Assembly (NCBI RefSeq): GCF_900155865.1
Contig: NZ_LT707006.1
Location: forward strand, 2,458,577 to 2,522,576
Source of the DNA: Bacteroides bouchesdurhonensis
Lineage (GTDB): Bacteria > Bacteroidota > Bacteroidia > Bacteroidales > Bacteroidaceae
Length of the DNA stretch: 64,000 nt
Direction of reading: 5' to 3'
Below the pieces are notes generated by a model, which searched no databases, was not told where the DNA came from, and was given only the letters and a program-made list of their open reading frames with translations. Shown piece by piece: positions 52,882-61,776 of the stretch (within the stretch, counting starts at the first letter, position 1; the number at the start of each line of letters is the position of its first letter). The position numbers were made by a program, and so were the translations under genes.

Positions 52882-53886
52882 TTATTTCAGCAGTTTCCCG
52901 GCACGTCCGACCATGTTGCCTGCGGTAGCACCCGCCACGCTTCCCGCCATGCCTCCGGCGCGTCCCGCCATCTGGTTCACGTTGCGCCCGTAGCCGCCCA
53001 TGCCCCCGGCTTGGATGATCCAGCCCGCCACCGTCGGAATGGTGAAGTAGCCGATGATGCCGATTATCATGAACACGATATACACCCCGTCGCTGGAATC
53101 CAGCGAGAAGTTGGGGTCGGTCTGCATGCGCTCGATGTCGCTCTGGAGCATCAACACCTGAATCTTGGCGAGTATGGTGCTGAATATGTCCGACACGGGC
53201 AGCCACAGATAGACCTGAATGTAGCGGCATATCCACTGCGTGAGCGTGCTTTGGAAGCCGTCCCACACCGATATGGCGAAGGCTATCGGACCGAGTATCG
53301 CCAGCACCACGAGGAAGAAGGTGCGGATGGTGTCTATCACGAGGGCGGCGGCTTGGAACATCAGTTCCAGTATCTCGCGGAAGAAGTCGCGGATGCCCTT
53401 CTTCATCTTGTACATCCCCCGGTCGATATACATCCCCGCCATCGTCACCATGTCGGAGGGCGACCAGCCCAATTCCTCCAGTTGCTTGTCAAACTCCTCG
53501 TTGGACACGAGGTAGGCGGTTTCGGGGTTGCGCACCATCGCCTCGTATTCCAGCCTGTCCTTCTGCTCCCGGTACTTGTTCATGTCCAAAGTCTGCGTTT
53601 CGAGCAGTTTCGCCGTACCCTGCACGACGGGCGAGAGGACGCTGTTTATCGTGCCAAGCACCACCGTAGGGAAGAACATGATGCACAGACCGACGGCAAA
53701 GGGACGGAGCATCGGGAAGACGTCTATCGGTTCGGCTCTCGCCAACGACTGCCATACCCGGTAGGCGACATAGAAGAGCGCGCCCAGCCCGGCGATGCCT
53801 TTCGCCACGCCCGCCATGTCGGCGCACAGCGGCATCATCTGCTCGTAGAGCGAGCGGAGAATCTGGTGAAGGTTGTCGAACTCCAT
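52882..53886 (-). CDS. traJ: Conjugative transfer protein TraJ (VirB6-like)
   Basis: A 334-residue polytopic membrane protein with five to six hydrophobic segments (GIAGLGALFYVAYRVWQSLA; LCIMFFPTVVLGTINSVLS; TFFLVVLAILGPIAFAISVW). It matches TraJ of CTnDOT-type elements. The C-terminus is rich in glycine and alanine (MAGRAGGMAGSVAGATAGNM). It is the inner-membrane channel candidate. Confidence 0.92.
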   Translation of the reverse strand: MEFDNLHQILRSLYEQMMPLCADMAGVAKGIAGLGALFYVAYRVWQSLARAEPIDVFPMLRPFAVGLCIMFFPTVVLGTINSVLSPVVQGTAKLLETQTLDMNKYREQKDRLEYEAMVRNPETAYLVSNEEFDKQLEELGWSPSDMVTMAGMYIDRGMYKMKKGIRDFFREILELMFQAAALVIDTIRTFFLVVLAILGPIAFAISVWDGFQSTLTQWICRYIQVYLWLPVSDIFSTILAKIQVLMLQSDIERMQTDPNFSLDSSDGVYIVFMIIGIIGYFTIPTVAGWIIQAGGMGGYGRNVNQMAGRAGGMAGSVAGATAGNMVGRAGKLLK

Positions 53887-53889
53887 AGG

Positions 53890-54519
53890 CTACCAGTATC
53901 TTTCGTTCATGCTCCCGTACAGCCCCATGATGCGGTCAAGGTCGTTTTTCTTCTTCGCACGCAGGTAGCTCACGCTGATATTCTTGTTGGTGTAGTAGCT
54001 CACGAGGTTGCGGTAACGCTTCATCTTGGAGTGGCAGCGTTCCACCACGTCCATGCGCTCCTTGTCCGTCATGGAGAGCGTGGTGATGTTCACCACGTTC
54101 TTCAACTCCGTAAGCACGTCATTGGATTCCTCCAGCAGCTTCGTGTACCCGAAGGCGATGGCTCCGAGTTCCTCCACCGTGAAGTTGTCGTCGCGCAGCA
54201 TCTTCTGGAAGCTGGTCACGTAGATGTCCGTGATGTCGCCTACCATCAGTATGGTCTGCTGCACCTTGCGGGCGTCCTTGACCAGATTGTTCACGGATTT
54301 GAGGGCGTCGTAATACTTCTTGCCCTGCTCGTAGATTTTCACCGTTTCCTGAAAGTTATTCACCATGTTCGTGGCGGTCTTCGAGGTGTGGATGATGTTC
54401 TTCGAGGCATTGATGATGCCCTGCGCCAGATTGCCCGGATCGCTCACGACCCATTGGGCGGAAGCCCTGCCCGCGAGAAGCAGGCACAGGCAGATGACGA
54501 ATGTTATTCTTGTTCTCAT
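53890..54519 (-). CDS. traI: Conjugative transfer protein TraI (DUF4141)
   Basis: A 209-residue exported protein (signal peptide MRTRITFVICLCLLLAGRASA) with a mainly helical body (YEQGKKYYDALKSVNNLVKD, ELGAIAFGYTKLLEESNDVL). It is the DUF4141/TraI family and resembles VirB5-type periplasmic components in location and size. It directly precedes traJ (three bases). Confidence 0.88.
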   Translation of the reverse strand: MRTRITFVICLCLLLAGRASAQWVVSDPGNLAQGIINASKNIIHTSKTATNMVNNFQETVKIYEQGKKYYDALKSVNNLVKDARKVQQTILMVGDITDIYVTSFQKMLRDDNFTVEELGAIAFGYTKLLEESNDVLTELKNVVNITTLSMTDKERMDVVERCHSKMKRYRNLVSYYTNKNISVSYLRAKKKNDLDRIMGLYGSMNERYW

Positions 54520-54542
54520 GTTTCTTTGGATTTTAGCGGTTC

Positions 54543-54923
54543 TTATTTTCCTGCCGGAGTTTCCGGCTGCGGCTTCACACGCACGTAGTCCCCGTTCGGT
54601 GAGAAGGTCAGCACGTCGGTGGCTTCGTTATACGCCACGTCGATGCGGAAGCCGGTGTTCATGAACAGGTTGCCGTTCTCCTCCTGCAAGAGGTAGGTTT
54701 CCGGTTTCAGCCTGCGGCGGATGCCGCTCCGTTTGAATACCGTCACCTTGTAGGCTTCGCCCTCCTTGTAGATAAGCACGTCGGGCTTGCCCTCCACGCT
54801 TTCCCAATTCCCGCACAGCAGGTCGCGGCGGTTCTCCGCCACGTCGCAGGATTGCAGCACCATGACCGCCAATCCGATCAGACACTTGCTGACTTGCAGC
54901 ATCTTCATTCTTGATATGCTCAT
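54543..54923 (-). CDS. DUF3876 lipoprotein of the transfer operon (TraH position)
   Basis: A 126-residue lipoprotein (lipobox VLQSC) with a small beta-rich domain (CGNWESVEGKPDVLIYKEGE, TYLLQEENGNLFMNTGFRID). It is between traG and traI, where TraH-like or DUF3876 genes are found. The exact function is unknown. Confidence 0.78.
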   Translation of the reverse strand: MSISRMKMLQVSKCLIGLAVMVLQSCDVAENRRDLLCGNWESVEGKPDVLIYKEGEAYKVTVFKRSGIRRRLKPETYLLQEENGNLFMNTGFRIDVAYNEATDVLTFSPNGDYVRVKPQPETPAGK

Positions 54924-54972
54924 ACGCTTTTCTTTTTTCGTTGATAAATCTGTTTTACCGATTATTGATTAC

Positions 54973-57477
54973 TTACTGCTTGTTTCTCCGTCTTTCGGCA
55001 AGCTGTCGGATGGCGGCTTCGATGTCGCCGCCCAATTGCTCCGCCAGACGGTACACCTCCACCTTTTCCGTTTCCTCGGTGGTGTACGCCAGATACTCTT
55101 CCGCGCTCACCTCGGTGGCATAGACCGCCGACTGCGTGCCGCCCAAGCCTATCCACACCTCCTTGTAGAGCCGTGAGGGGTTGTTCGCCATGTTGATGGA
55201 GAGTATCTGCGACTTCTCCTTCTCCGTCAGTCCGAGCAACGCCTGAATCTGGTCGAACTTGTTCATGTACTTGCGCTGGTCAAGCAGGATTTTACAGTCC
55301 GAGTTGTTGATGATGCTCTCCTTGACGACGGGCGAGGAAATGATGTCGTCCACCTCCTGCGTCACCACGATTGCCTCACCGAAGTATTTGCGCACCGTCT
55401 TGTACATATAGCGCAGGTAATCAGCCATGTTCGCCGACGAGAGAGCCTTCCAAGCCTCTTCCACGATAAGCTGCTTTCTCACACCTTTCAGACGCCGCAT
55501 CTTGTTGATGAAGGCTTCCATGATGATGATGGTCACTACCGGGAACAGTTCGCGGTTGTCCTTGATGGAATCGATCTCGAAGACGATGAACCGTTTGCCC
55601 AGCAGGTCGATGTTCTCCGCCGAGTTGAGCAGGAAGTCGTAGCGTCCGCCCCGGTAATACTGCCGCATGGTGGTGAGCATGTTGTCGATGTTGAAGTCCT
55701 CCTTCTCCACCTTGATGTCGCGTTCCGCCAGTTCCCTGCGGTAGTCGTCGCGCATGTACTCGTAGAAGGTGTTGAACGAGGGGACGATGCTCCGGTCAGC
55801 CCTGATGCGCTCGATGTAGGCACTCACGGCACTGCCCAATTCCCCGCTTTCGGTTTTCGTCACCTTGTCGTCCTCCGACTTCCAGAGCGTCAGCAGCAGC
55901 GTCTTTATGCTGTCCTTTTTCTCCACGTCGAACACGTAGTCGTCGGTATAGAACGGGTTGAAGCTGATGGGCTTCTCCTCCGTGTAGGTAAAATACACGC
56001 CGTCCGTGCCGCCCGTCTTGCGCCGTATCATCTCGCATAGCCCTTGATAGGAGTTTCCCGTGTCCACCAATACCACATGCGCGCCCTGCTCGTAGTATTG
56101 CCGCACGAGGTGGTTCATGAAGAACGACTTGCCACTGCCCGAAGGACCTAATACGAACTTGTTACGGTTCGTGGTGATGCCCCGCTTCATCGGCAGGTCA
56201 CTGATGTCGAGGTGCAGCGGTTTTCCCGTGAGCCTGTCCACCATCTTGATGCCGAAGGGCGAGAGCGAGCTGCGGTAGTTGGTTTCCTCCGTGAAGAGGC
56301 ACACCGCCTGTTCGATGAAGGTGTGGAAACTCTCTTCCGCCGGAAAGTCCGCCGCGTTGCCGGGCATAGCCGCCCAATAAAGTGTCGGGCAGTCGATGGT
56401 GTTGTGGCGCGGCACGCACTCCATGCTTGCCAGCTGGCTGCCCACGTCGTTCTTTATGTGCTTCAGCTCTTCCGCGTCGTCGCTCCACGCCATGACGTTG
56501 AAGTGCGCCCGCACCGAGGTCAGCCCGTAGGAGTGCGCCTCGTTCAGGTAGCGGTCTATCCACTCGCGGTTGATGCTGTTGCTCCGGCTGTATCGGGATA
56601 ACGACTGCATATTCCTTGCGGACTTCTCGAATTTTTGAAGGTTCTCCTCGCTGTTGTCGATAATCACGTACTGGTTGTAAATGTGGTTGCAGGAGAGCAG
56701 CAGCCCCACCGGGGAGGCGAAGGAGAGGCGGCAGTCCGAGCGGTCGGTGGAGAGTTTCTCATACCGTGTGTCGGTAGCCACCGTGCCGGGAAGGTCTTCC
56801 GCGTCGGACAGGGTGTGCAGGCACAGGCGATTGTCGCCGATGCGCATCTCCCGTGCCGAGAGGTCTATGTCCTGTAACGTGGCGTCGCCTTCGGGCATGA
56901 GCGAGAAGTAACGCTCTATCAGTCCGGCTTTGCCGTCTGTCCCCACGATCTCGTCGGTGGAGAGGCGGCGCAGCCTGACAAAGCCGCTGTCGTTGATGAT
57001 GCGCTCGAACTGTTCCGCAGCCTCCATGAACTTCGCGGCTGTTTCCTTGTCCAGTTCCTTCGGGATGATATGCCCCCGGCACAGCGTGCTGAAATTGCTC
57101 TGCATCCGGTTACGCTCCTTCGTCGTCTTGGTCAGGTAGAGGTAGCACGTGTGCTTCAGGTACGGTCGCTCGTTGAAGTGCCGCTCGAAAGAGCGGCTCA
57201 AAAAACTCATGTCGTCCTTGTGAAGTTCCGGCGTGTACTTCTCCTTGATGAACCAGTCCTGCTTGTGGACGACGGAGAAGTCCGGCAGCACCTTGATCGC
57301 CTTGCACCAGCAGCCGTGTATAGCCTCGTACTCCGCACCCGTCACGGTATAAAGCTCCGGCAGTTCCACCTCGAAAGCCACCGTGATGTCGGCGTCTTTG
57401 GAGATGATGCAACCTTGCTCCACCGCCAATAGCGGGAACTTGTTTTCCAGTGTTGTCATTTTGGATGTATTCCTCAT
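54973..57477 (-). CDS. traG: Conjugation ATPase TraG (VirB4-like)
   Basis: An 834-residue ATPase that powers pore assembly. The Walker A motif is GPSGSGKS (about 444-451), with Walker B near FIVFEID and LIVEEAWKAL in the C-terminal half, followed by VVTQEVDDI. The N-terminal half is the VirB4/TraG-type domain (CYLYLTKTTKERNRMQSNFS). ATG 57477 overlaps the traF stop (ATGA), so the two are coupled; a longer upstream frame re-reads traF. Confidence 0.94.
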   Translation of the reverse strand: MRNTSKMTTLENKFPLLAVEQGCIISKDADITVAFEVELPELYTVTGAEYEAIHGCWCKAIKVLPDFSVVHKQDWFIKEKYTPELHKDDMSFLSRSFERHFNERPYLKHTCYLYLTKTTKERNRMQSNFSTLCRGHIIPKELDKETAAKFMEAAEQFERIINDSGFVRLRRLSTDEIVGTDGKAGLIERYFSLMPEGDATLQDIDLSAREMRIGDNRLCLHTLSDAEDLPGTVATDTRYEKLSTDRSDCRLSFASPVGLLLSCNHIYNQYVIIDNSEENLQKFEKSARNMQSLSRYSRSNSINREWIDRYLNEAHSYGLTSVRAHFNVMAWSDDAEELKHIKNDVGSQLASMECVPRHNTIDCPTLYWAAMPGNAADFPAEESFHTFIEQAVCLFTEETNYRSSLSPFGIKMVDRLTGKPLHLDISDLPMKRGITTNRNKFVLGPSGSGKSFFMNHLVRQYYEQGAHVVLVDTGNSYQGLCEMIRRKTGGTDGVYFTYTEEKPISFNPFYTDDYVFDVEKKDSIKTLLLTLWKSEDDKVTKTESGELGSAVSAYIERIRADRSIVPSFNTFYEYMRDDYRRELAERDIKVEKEDFNIDNMLTTMRQYYRGGRYDFLLNSAENIDLLGKRFIVFEIDSIKDNRELFPVVTIIIMEAFINKMRRLKGVRKQLIVEEAWKALSSANMADYLRYMYKTVRKYFGEAIVVTQEVDDIISSPVVKESIINNSDCKILLDQRKYMNKFDQIQALLGLTEKEKSQILSINMANNPSRLYKEVWIGLGGTQSAVYATEVSAEEYLAYTTEETEKVEVYRLAEQLGGDIEAAIRQLAERRRNKQ

Positions 57478-57806
57478 GTCGTTTCTTCCTTTCGTTTCCG
57501 TTTGAATAATCGGGTGATCCGCCGCCGGTTGATAAGGTATCGGGGATGGCTCCTTGTTGCCCCTAATTTCATCAGTCCGTGTTCGCCGTACCGGGCGTTC
57601 AGCGCGAAGGTCTGCCATACGAGGATGGAAGACGATGCCACGCCGAAGCCGATACATACCCACTGGTCGATGCCGACCATGTAGAGGATGACGAACAGGA
57701 CGAAGAGAGCCAGCAGACCTCCGCAGAAGATGAAGAGGTACTGAGCCTTCAAACCCTTGAACTCTACCGGACGGCCGATACCCTTGTTTATCGGGTATTC
57801 AGCCAT
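57474..57806 (-). CDS. traF: Conjugative transfer protein TraF (DUF4133, VirB3-like)
   Basis: A 110-residue protein with two hydrophobic segments (YLFIFCGGLLALFVLFVILY and the next, GFGVASSSILVWQTFALNA) and a basic C-terminus (RYLINRRRITRLFKRKRK). It matches DUF4133/TraF and lies between traE and traG as VirB3 does before VirB4. Confidence 0.9.
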   Translation of the reverse strand: MAEYPINKGIGRPVEFKGLKAQYLFIFCGGLLALFVLFVILYMVGIDQWVCIGFGVASSSILVWQTFALNARYGEHGLMKLGATRSHPRYLINRRRITRLFKRKRKEETT

Positions 57807-57816
57807 ACATTGTTTA

Positions 57817-58128
57817 TTAAAGGAAGAATGAGCGCAGGATGGTGGCGGCGACAATCAGGAAGATGCACGCCCCGAACCACGAGGCGGCAGTCTTGGATGT
57901 GTCGGGATCGCCGGACGAGAATTTCCCATACACTTTCACGCCCCCGATAAGCCCGACTACCGCGCCGATGGCGTAGATGAGTTTCGTGCCGGGGTCGAAG
58001 TACGAACTCACCATAGAGGTGGCTTCGTTGATGCCCGCGATGCCGTTTCCCTGCGCGAAGGCGGAGGCGGTTGCGGCAACCAGAAGTGCCGCAGAGAGGA
58101 TAAGTTTCTGTCTGTTGTTCTTGTTCAT
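57817..58128 (-). CDS. traE: Conjugative transfer protein TraE (DUF4134, VirB2-like)
   Basis: A 103-residue exported small protein (MNKNNRQKLILSAALLVAAT signal) with two hydrophobic helices (LIYAIGAVVGLIGGVKVYGK, WFGACIFLIVAATILRSFFL). It fits a pilin-like VirB2 analogue. It begins the traE-F-G set. Confidence 0.9.
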   Translation of the reverse strand: MNKNNRQKLILSAALLVAATASAFAQGNGIAGINEATSMVSSYFDPGTKLIYAIGAVVGLIGGVKVYGKFSSGDPDTSKTAASWFGACIFLIVAATILRSFFL

Positions 58129-58330
58129 AAACTGTTCTTGTTTTGTGCCGTCCAAAGGGTGGATGGTCCTTTGTCGGGCGGTTGATACTCGATTACTTTA
58201 CTTTGGTTTAGTGGGTTGCCCGTTTGTTTCTACGGACTTGGGTGTGTCCGTTGCGAATTGGCTGTACCTTGTACCGCCGTGCGCGTGGGTGATGCCGTCT
58301 TACGTTTTCATTCTCATTCTTTTTTAGTCG

Positions 58331-59065
58331 TTATACATAGTTGCGGATGTCGAAGTTCTCAATACTGTCCGGGACGACAAAATCCTTTTTCGGTTTATTC
58401 TTCTTCAGCCGGATTTCGATAAGTCCCTTGATGCGGATGCTCATTTCAGACGAGCCGGTCATCAGCTTCTCGTACAGCTCCGTCCCTTCCATGTCGGTGA
58501 AGACCTTTGCCGCCCGCTCCCGTTCCGTCGTTGTCGCTTCCGGGTTCTTGGCGGTTCTGACCGCATCGTCTATCTCGTCGAAACTGCTTCCCGATGCCCT
58601 CGGCGCGTCGGGCGTTTCTTCCTCCGGCTCGTCCTCCCCGAACTCCAGTTCCGAAGGCGTGAGGCTCGTGAAGGTTTCGTCGAGTTTATCCTCCGGGACT
58701 TGTGCGGGACGGGACACGGTTTCCGTGTTTCCGTCGTCAAAAGTAGTCTCTTCCTCCGTCAGCTCAATGCCTTTTTCCGAAGTGGCGGCTTCTTGCGTCG
58801 GTATGGCAGCGGTTGTCCGGGGCGATGCCATCCTGAAACGGCTCTTGCCGATGATGTCCGGGGTGTCTGCGGGCGGTGTGTCCCTTACCGTTTCGGGCTT
58901 TGCCGCCGTGCCGCCCAACGACCGCCACACTCCGGCTATGCTTCTTAGGAAGCGGACAAGTCTGGTTTCCATGATCCTGTCATAAAGGAGCAGGAACAGG
59001 AACCACAGGTTGCAGCCGACCGATACGGTCAGCAGAATATCAGTCATGCTTATTGTTTCACTCAT
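58331..59065 (-). CDS. traD: Conjugative transfer protein TraD
   Basis: A 244-residue protein with an N-terminal membrane segment (ILLTVSVGCNLWFLFLLLYD), a long acidic and low-complexity middle (ELEFGEDEPEEETPDAPRA) and a conserved C-terminal part (AAKVFTDMEGTELYEKLMTG, IRIKGLIEIRLKKNKPKKDF). It is the TraD protein of CTnDOT-type operons. The 202 bases between it and traE are non-coding. Confidence 0.8.
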   Translation of the reverse strand: MSETISMTDILLTVSVGCNLWFLFLLLYDRIMETRLVRFLRSIAGVWRSLGGTAAKPETVRDTPPADTPDIIGKSRFRMASPRTTAAIPTQEAATSEKGIELTEEETTFDDGNTETVSRPAQVPEDKLDETFTSLTPSELEFGEDEPEEETPDAPRASGSSFDEIDDAVRTAKNPEATTTERERAAKVFTDMEGTELYEKLMTGSSEMSIRIKGLIEIRLKKNKPKKDFVVPDSIENFDIRNYV

Positions 59066-59085
59066 GCACGTTCTCTTTTTGAGGG

Positions 59086-59433
59086 TTAAAATACTGCGTC
59101 GTAATTCTGGGCGTAAAGGCTCTTTATCGCCTCCTCGCACTGGTTGAAGTGGTGCGTAAGCACATGGTCGATGTAGGCGGACAGCGACAATTTGTCATGC
59201 CCGATCACACGGGTGATGCGCATGATGCGGTCGTGGTACTCCGGACGCACATACGCCATCTTTCCCTCGCGTGCCTTCACTTCGGCTTCACGGATGAACA
59301 GCCGTTCATAGTCCTTTTCACCGCATTTGCCGCCTAACGGCACGGGGGATAGGATTTCCACACTCGCCTGCACTTGGGCAAGCATACCGCCGCCGTCATG
59401 CTGCGGACTTCTGTTTTTCTGGTTCTTTTCCAT
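59086..59433 (-). CDS. traC: DUF3408 transfer-operon protein (TraC position)
   Basis: A 115-residue protein with the DUF3408 block (RLFIREAEVKAREGKMAYVR, HDKLSLSAYIDHVLTHHFNQ). ATG 59433 is the best start; an earlier in-frame TTG exists. It follows the other DUF3408 gene with a gap of two bases and likely acts with it as a DNA-binding pair. Confidence 0.78.
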   Translation of the reverse strand: MEKNQKNRSPQHDGGGMLAQVQASVEILSPVPLGGKCGEKDYERLFIREAEVKAREGKMAYVRPEYHDRIMRITRVIGHDKLSLSAYIDHVLTHHFNQCEEAIKSLYAQNYDAVF

Positions 59434-59435
59434 AT

Positions 59436-59876
59436 TCAAATCAAGTCTTCACGTTGTTTCTTGTACAGTTCGTTTATTTTCTCCTTGTGCTGTTCCAGAT
59501 GTTGGCGCAGCACGGTGTCCACGTAGCCGCCTACCGAGATTTCACGCCCGGCGATGTCGTTCACGATTTTGAGAATCTTGCTGTGGACATCGCGGCTGAT
59601 ATAGACGCACTGGCGCGTCTTTATCTCGTTGCGGCGGAGGAACAGCCCGGAATAGTCGTCCTCCTGCCGTTTGCGGCGGACAGTGTCCCTCTGCGGTTTT
59701 TCCTTTGCCGTGTATTGCGCGGGCGGCGGTTCCGTTTCAGGGACGCTTTTTTCTTCGGGAGCAGGCGCGGGCGGCTCCTGCGCGTGGTACAGGGTCCCGT
59801 CCTGCCTGCGTCTGCCGATGGAGGCTATCAACAGTTCCTCGTCAATGCCTTCGGTGTTCACTTTCCTGCTGCCCAT
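59436..59876 (-). CDS. traB: DUF3408 transfer-operon protein (TraB position)
   Basis: A 146-residue protein with a proline-rich acidic N-terminal half and a DUF3408 C-terminal block (RQCVYISRDVHSKILKIVND, REISVGGYVDTVLRQHLEQH). It lies two bases after the traA stop. Together with the ParA-like TraA it may position the element's DNA for transfer. Confidence 0.8.
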   Translation of the reverse strand: MGSRKVNTEGIDEELLIASIGRRRQDGTLYHAQEPPAPAPEEKSVPETEPPPAQYTAKEKPQRDTVRRKRQEDDYSGLFLRRNEIKTRQCVYISRDVHSKILKIVNDIAGREISVGGYVDTVLRQHLEQHKEKINELYKKQREDLI

Positions 59877-59878
59877 GA

Positions 59879-60640
59879 TTATTGAGGTCTGATGATACGG
59901 CTTATCTCTTCCGAGAACTCACGGATGCCGCTCCCTTTCAGCAGGGACGCATCCATCGGGAAGATGGTCGAGCGGAACACGCTCTTGCGCTCTTCCGAGA
60001 GGTCGCGCCGGAACTTCTTGCTGTCGGGCAGGCGGGTGGACAGCACCGGCAGCCCCATCTCGGCGATCACATCCTCATACAGGTCGTAAAGCCCGTTCTT
60101 CTCCCTGCCGTCCACCATCGTCCAGAACAGGTACAGCCCTTTTGTTTTCGCCTGTCCCGTCGTCATGAGGTTGTCACGGAACATCACAGCGAATTGCAGG
60201 GTGCTTTCCACGACAAAACGGTCGGCACTCATGGGCGCGAAGATGTAGTCCATCTGCGAGAGGGTCTTGACCACGCCGTTGCTTTTCAGGGTTCCCGGCA
60301 TGTCGAAAAACACGATGTCGGGTTTCACCTCTTCTTCGGCAAGCATCCTTTCGGCATCATCGAGGGCGTTAAGGGCGTCGCTTGCGATGACCGGGTAGGC
60401 GTTCTTCCTTATCTTGCGGAAGTGGTCACACGCGAGTGCCTTGAAATAGAGGCTCCCGCCGATAAGTCCCGTTTCACGTTCACGCAACCCGTGTATGCTG
60501 TGCTGCGGGGTGTCGCAGTCTATGACTGCGACATTGTGTCCTTTCACGTTGTGGAGGTAGTTGGCGGCAAGTGCCGTGACGGTGGATTTGCCGATACCCC
60601 CTTTCTGTGTTGCGAATGCAACGAATGTTTCATTACTCAT
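59879..60640 (-). CDS. traA: ParA-like ATPase TraA
   Basis: A 253-residue ATPase of the ParA/MinD class with a deviant Walker A motif (FATQKGGIGKSTVTALAANY) and the later VIDCDTP and FFDMPGTL segments. It is the first gene of the tra operon. ATG 60640 begins at the conserved MSNETFVAFATQKGG start; the frame is open for a further 324 bases upstream, so a longer form is possible but not supported by homology. Confidence 0.9.
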   Translation of the reverse strand: MSNETFVAFATQKGGIGKSTVTALAANYLHNVKGHNVAVIDCDTPQHSIHGLRERETGLIGGSLYFKALACDHFRKIRKNAYPVIASDALNALDDAERMLAEEEVKPDIVFFDMPGTLKSNGVVKTLSQMDYIFAPMSADRFVVESTLQFAVMFRDNLMTTGQAKTKGLYLFWTMVDGREKNGLYDLYEDVIAEMGLPVLSTRLPDSKKFRRDLSEERKSVFRSTIFPMDASLLKGSGIREFSEEISRIIRPQ

Positions 60641-61350
60641 GGTTCTGTTGGTTTTAATGGTTGATGAATTGTTTTCCTGCTCCGATACGGAATCGGTGAC
60701 ATGTATATCCGCGTCCGCGAATCTCTGACTGTCCGGTTCGTCACGTATCCGCTTCAACGGTGGGGCAGGGATTCGGATAACTGATGAATGACGACATTGC
60801 GTCATGAAGTCATTGAATCCGTGAATCACCGCGTCATTGTAAAACCGGGTATCCGAAGGTTCGGGTATCCGGTCAGGCAAATAGCCGCCGAAGCGGTTTG
60901 CCGGGTATTTGAAAGCCTCATTTTTCATATCTTCAAATCGTTCGTTTCTTGAATCATGCTGCAAATAAACAAGGATATTTTTGAACCTGTATCACTTCCC
61001 CGACAAGTGGCGGCATGTTGCGCCGGTTGGCACTGATTGTCCGGGTCAAGCCTCTGTCCGATACCGCTTTAAGGGCGTAACTTTGCACCCGAACGGCAGG
61101 GTTCGCCGCAGGTGGCGCAGCCCGGAGTTTGAAAGGCATTCCCCCAATCCGGCCCCGACGGATTTTTATGTTCGCCTGAACATAGCAAGATGTCTTTTCA
61201 GCCGCTCAAAACGTTTTGAGCAGCCACGAAAAGCACTTGCCCTTGCAGGGGGCGGGCTTCCTCTCCGAAGTCGGGAAGCTTTTCAAACCTGCGGTGTCTG
61301 TGACCCCAAGCGGCGGCTTATGCCGTCCATCCGCTAAATCCAAAGTTTAT
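60641..61350. other. traA-mobA divergent region with oriT candidate
   Basis: The 710-base region holds a perfect 18-base palindrome, gctcaaaacgttttgagc (61204-61221), a smaller dyad tgttc-gcct-gaaca (61172-61185), a G/C-rich segment with cttgcccttgcagggggcgg near 61236-61255, and the direct repeat cgggtatccg at 60846-60855 and 60862-60871. Between divergent tra and mob operons this is the expected place for oriT and promoters. No gene is supported except a possible upstream extension of traA. Confidence 0.5.
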
Positions 61351-61776
61351 ATGAAAGAGAAAAGAAACAAGACCGGGAGAAATCCCAAACTTGATCCGGC
61401 GGTATTCCGCTACACCGTCCGTTTCAACGAGGAGGAACACAACCGTTTCCTCGCCATGTTCGAGAAGTCGGGCGTTTACGCCAAGTCGGTTTTCATCAAG
61501 GCGCACTTCTTCGGGCAGCCGTTCAGGGTGCTGAAAGTGGACAGGACGCTGGTGGATTACTACACCAGACTGTCCGATTTCCATGCGCAGTTCCGCGCGG
61601 TAGGCACGAACTACAACCAAGTCGTGAAGGAACTCAGGCTGCATTTTTCCGAGAAAAAGGCAATGGCGTTGCTCTACAAGCTGGAGCAACAGACCGTCGA
61701 ACTCGTGAAACTGAGCCGTCAGATTGTGGAACTTTCAAGGGAAATGGAGGCGAAATGGTCGCAAAAATCAGTGTAG
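61351..61776 (+). CDS. mobA: Mobilization protein MobA
   Basis: A 141-residue protein with a ribbon-helix-helix-like N-terminal block (RYTVRFNEEEHNRFLAMFEK, YAKSVFIKAHFFGQPFRVLK) and the conserved FRAVGTNYNQVVKELRLHFS segment, typical of MobC-class relaxosome accessory proteins, called MobA in CTnDOT-type ICEs. It overlaps the relaxase gene by 22 bases. ATG 61351 follows the oriT-like region; upstream extension is not conserved-looking. Confidence 0.85.
   Translation: MKEKRNKTGRNPKLDPAVFRYTVRFNEEEHNRFLAMFEKSGVYAKSVFIKAHFFGQPFRVLKVDRTLVDYYTRLSDFHAQFRAVGTNYNQVVKELRLHFSEKKAMALLYKLEQQTVELVKLSRQIVELSREMEAKWSQKSV

Noticed and set aside
50627..54588. Long plus-strand open frames (485 and 525 codons) across traM to traI
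   Set aside because: They are antisense to well-identified transfer genes in GC-rich DNA, where stop codons are rare in other frames. They have no known motifs.
60641..60964. Longer TraA start at 60964
   Set aside because: The conserved protein begins at 60640 and the upstream part looks like a regulatory region with repeats; it is kept as a finding only.
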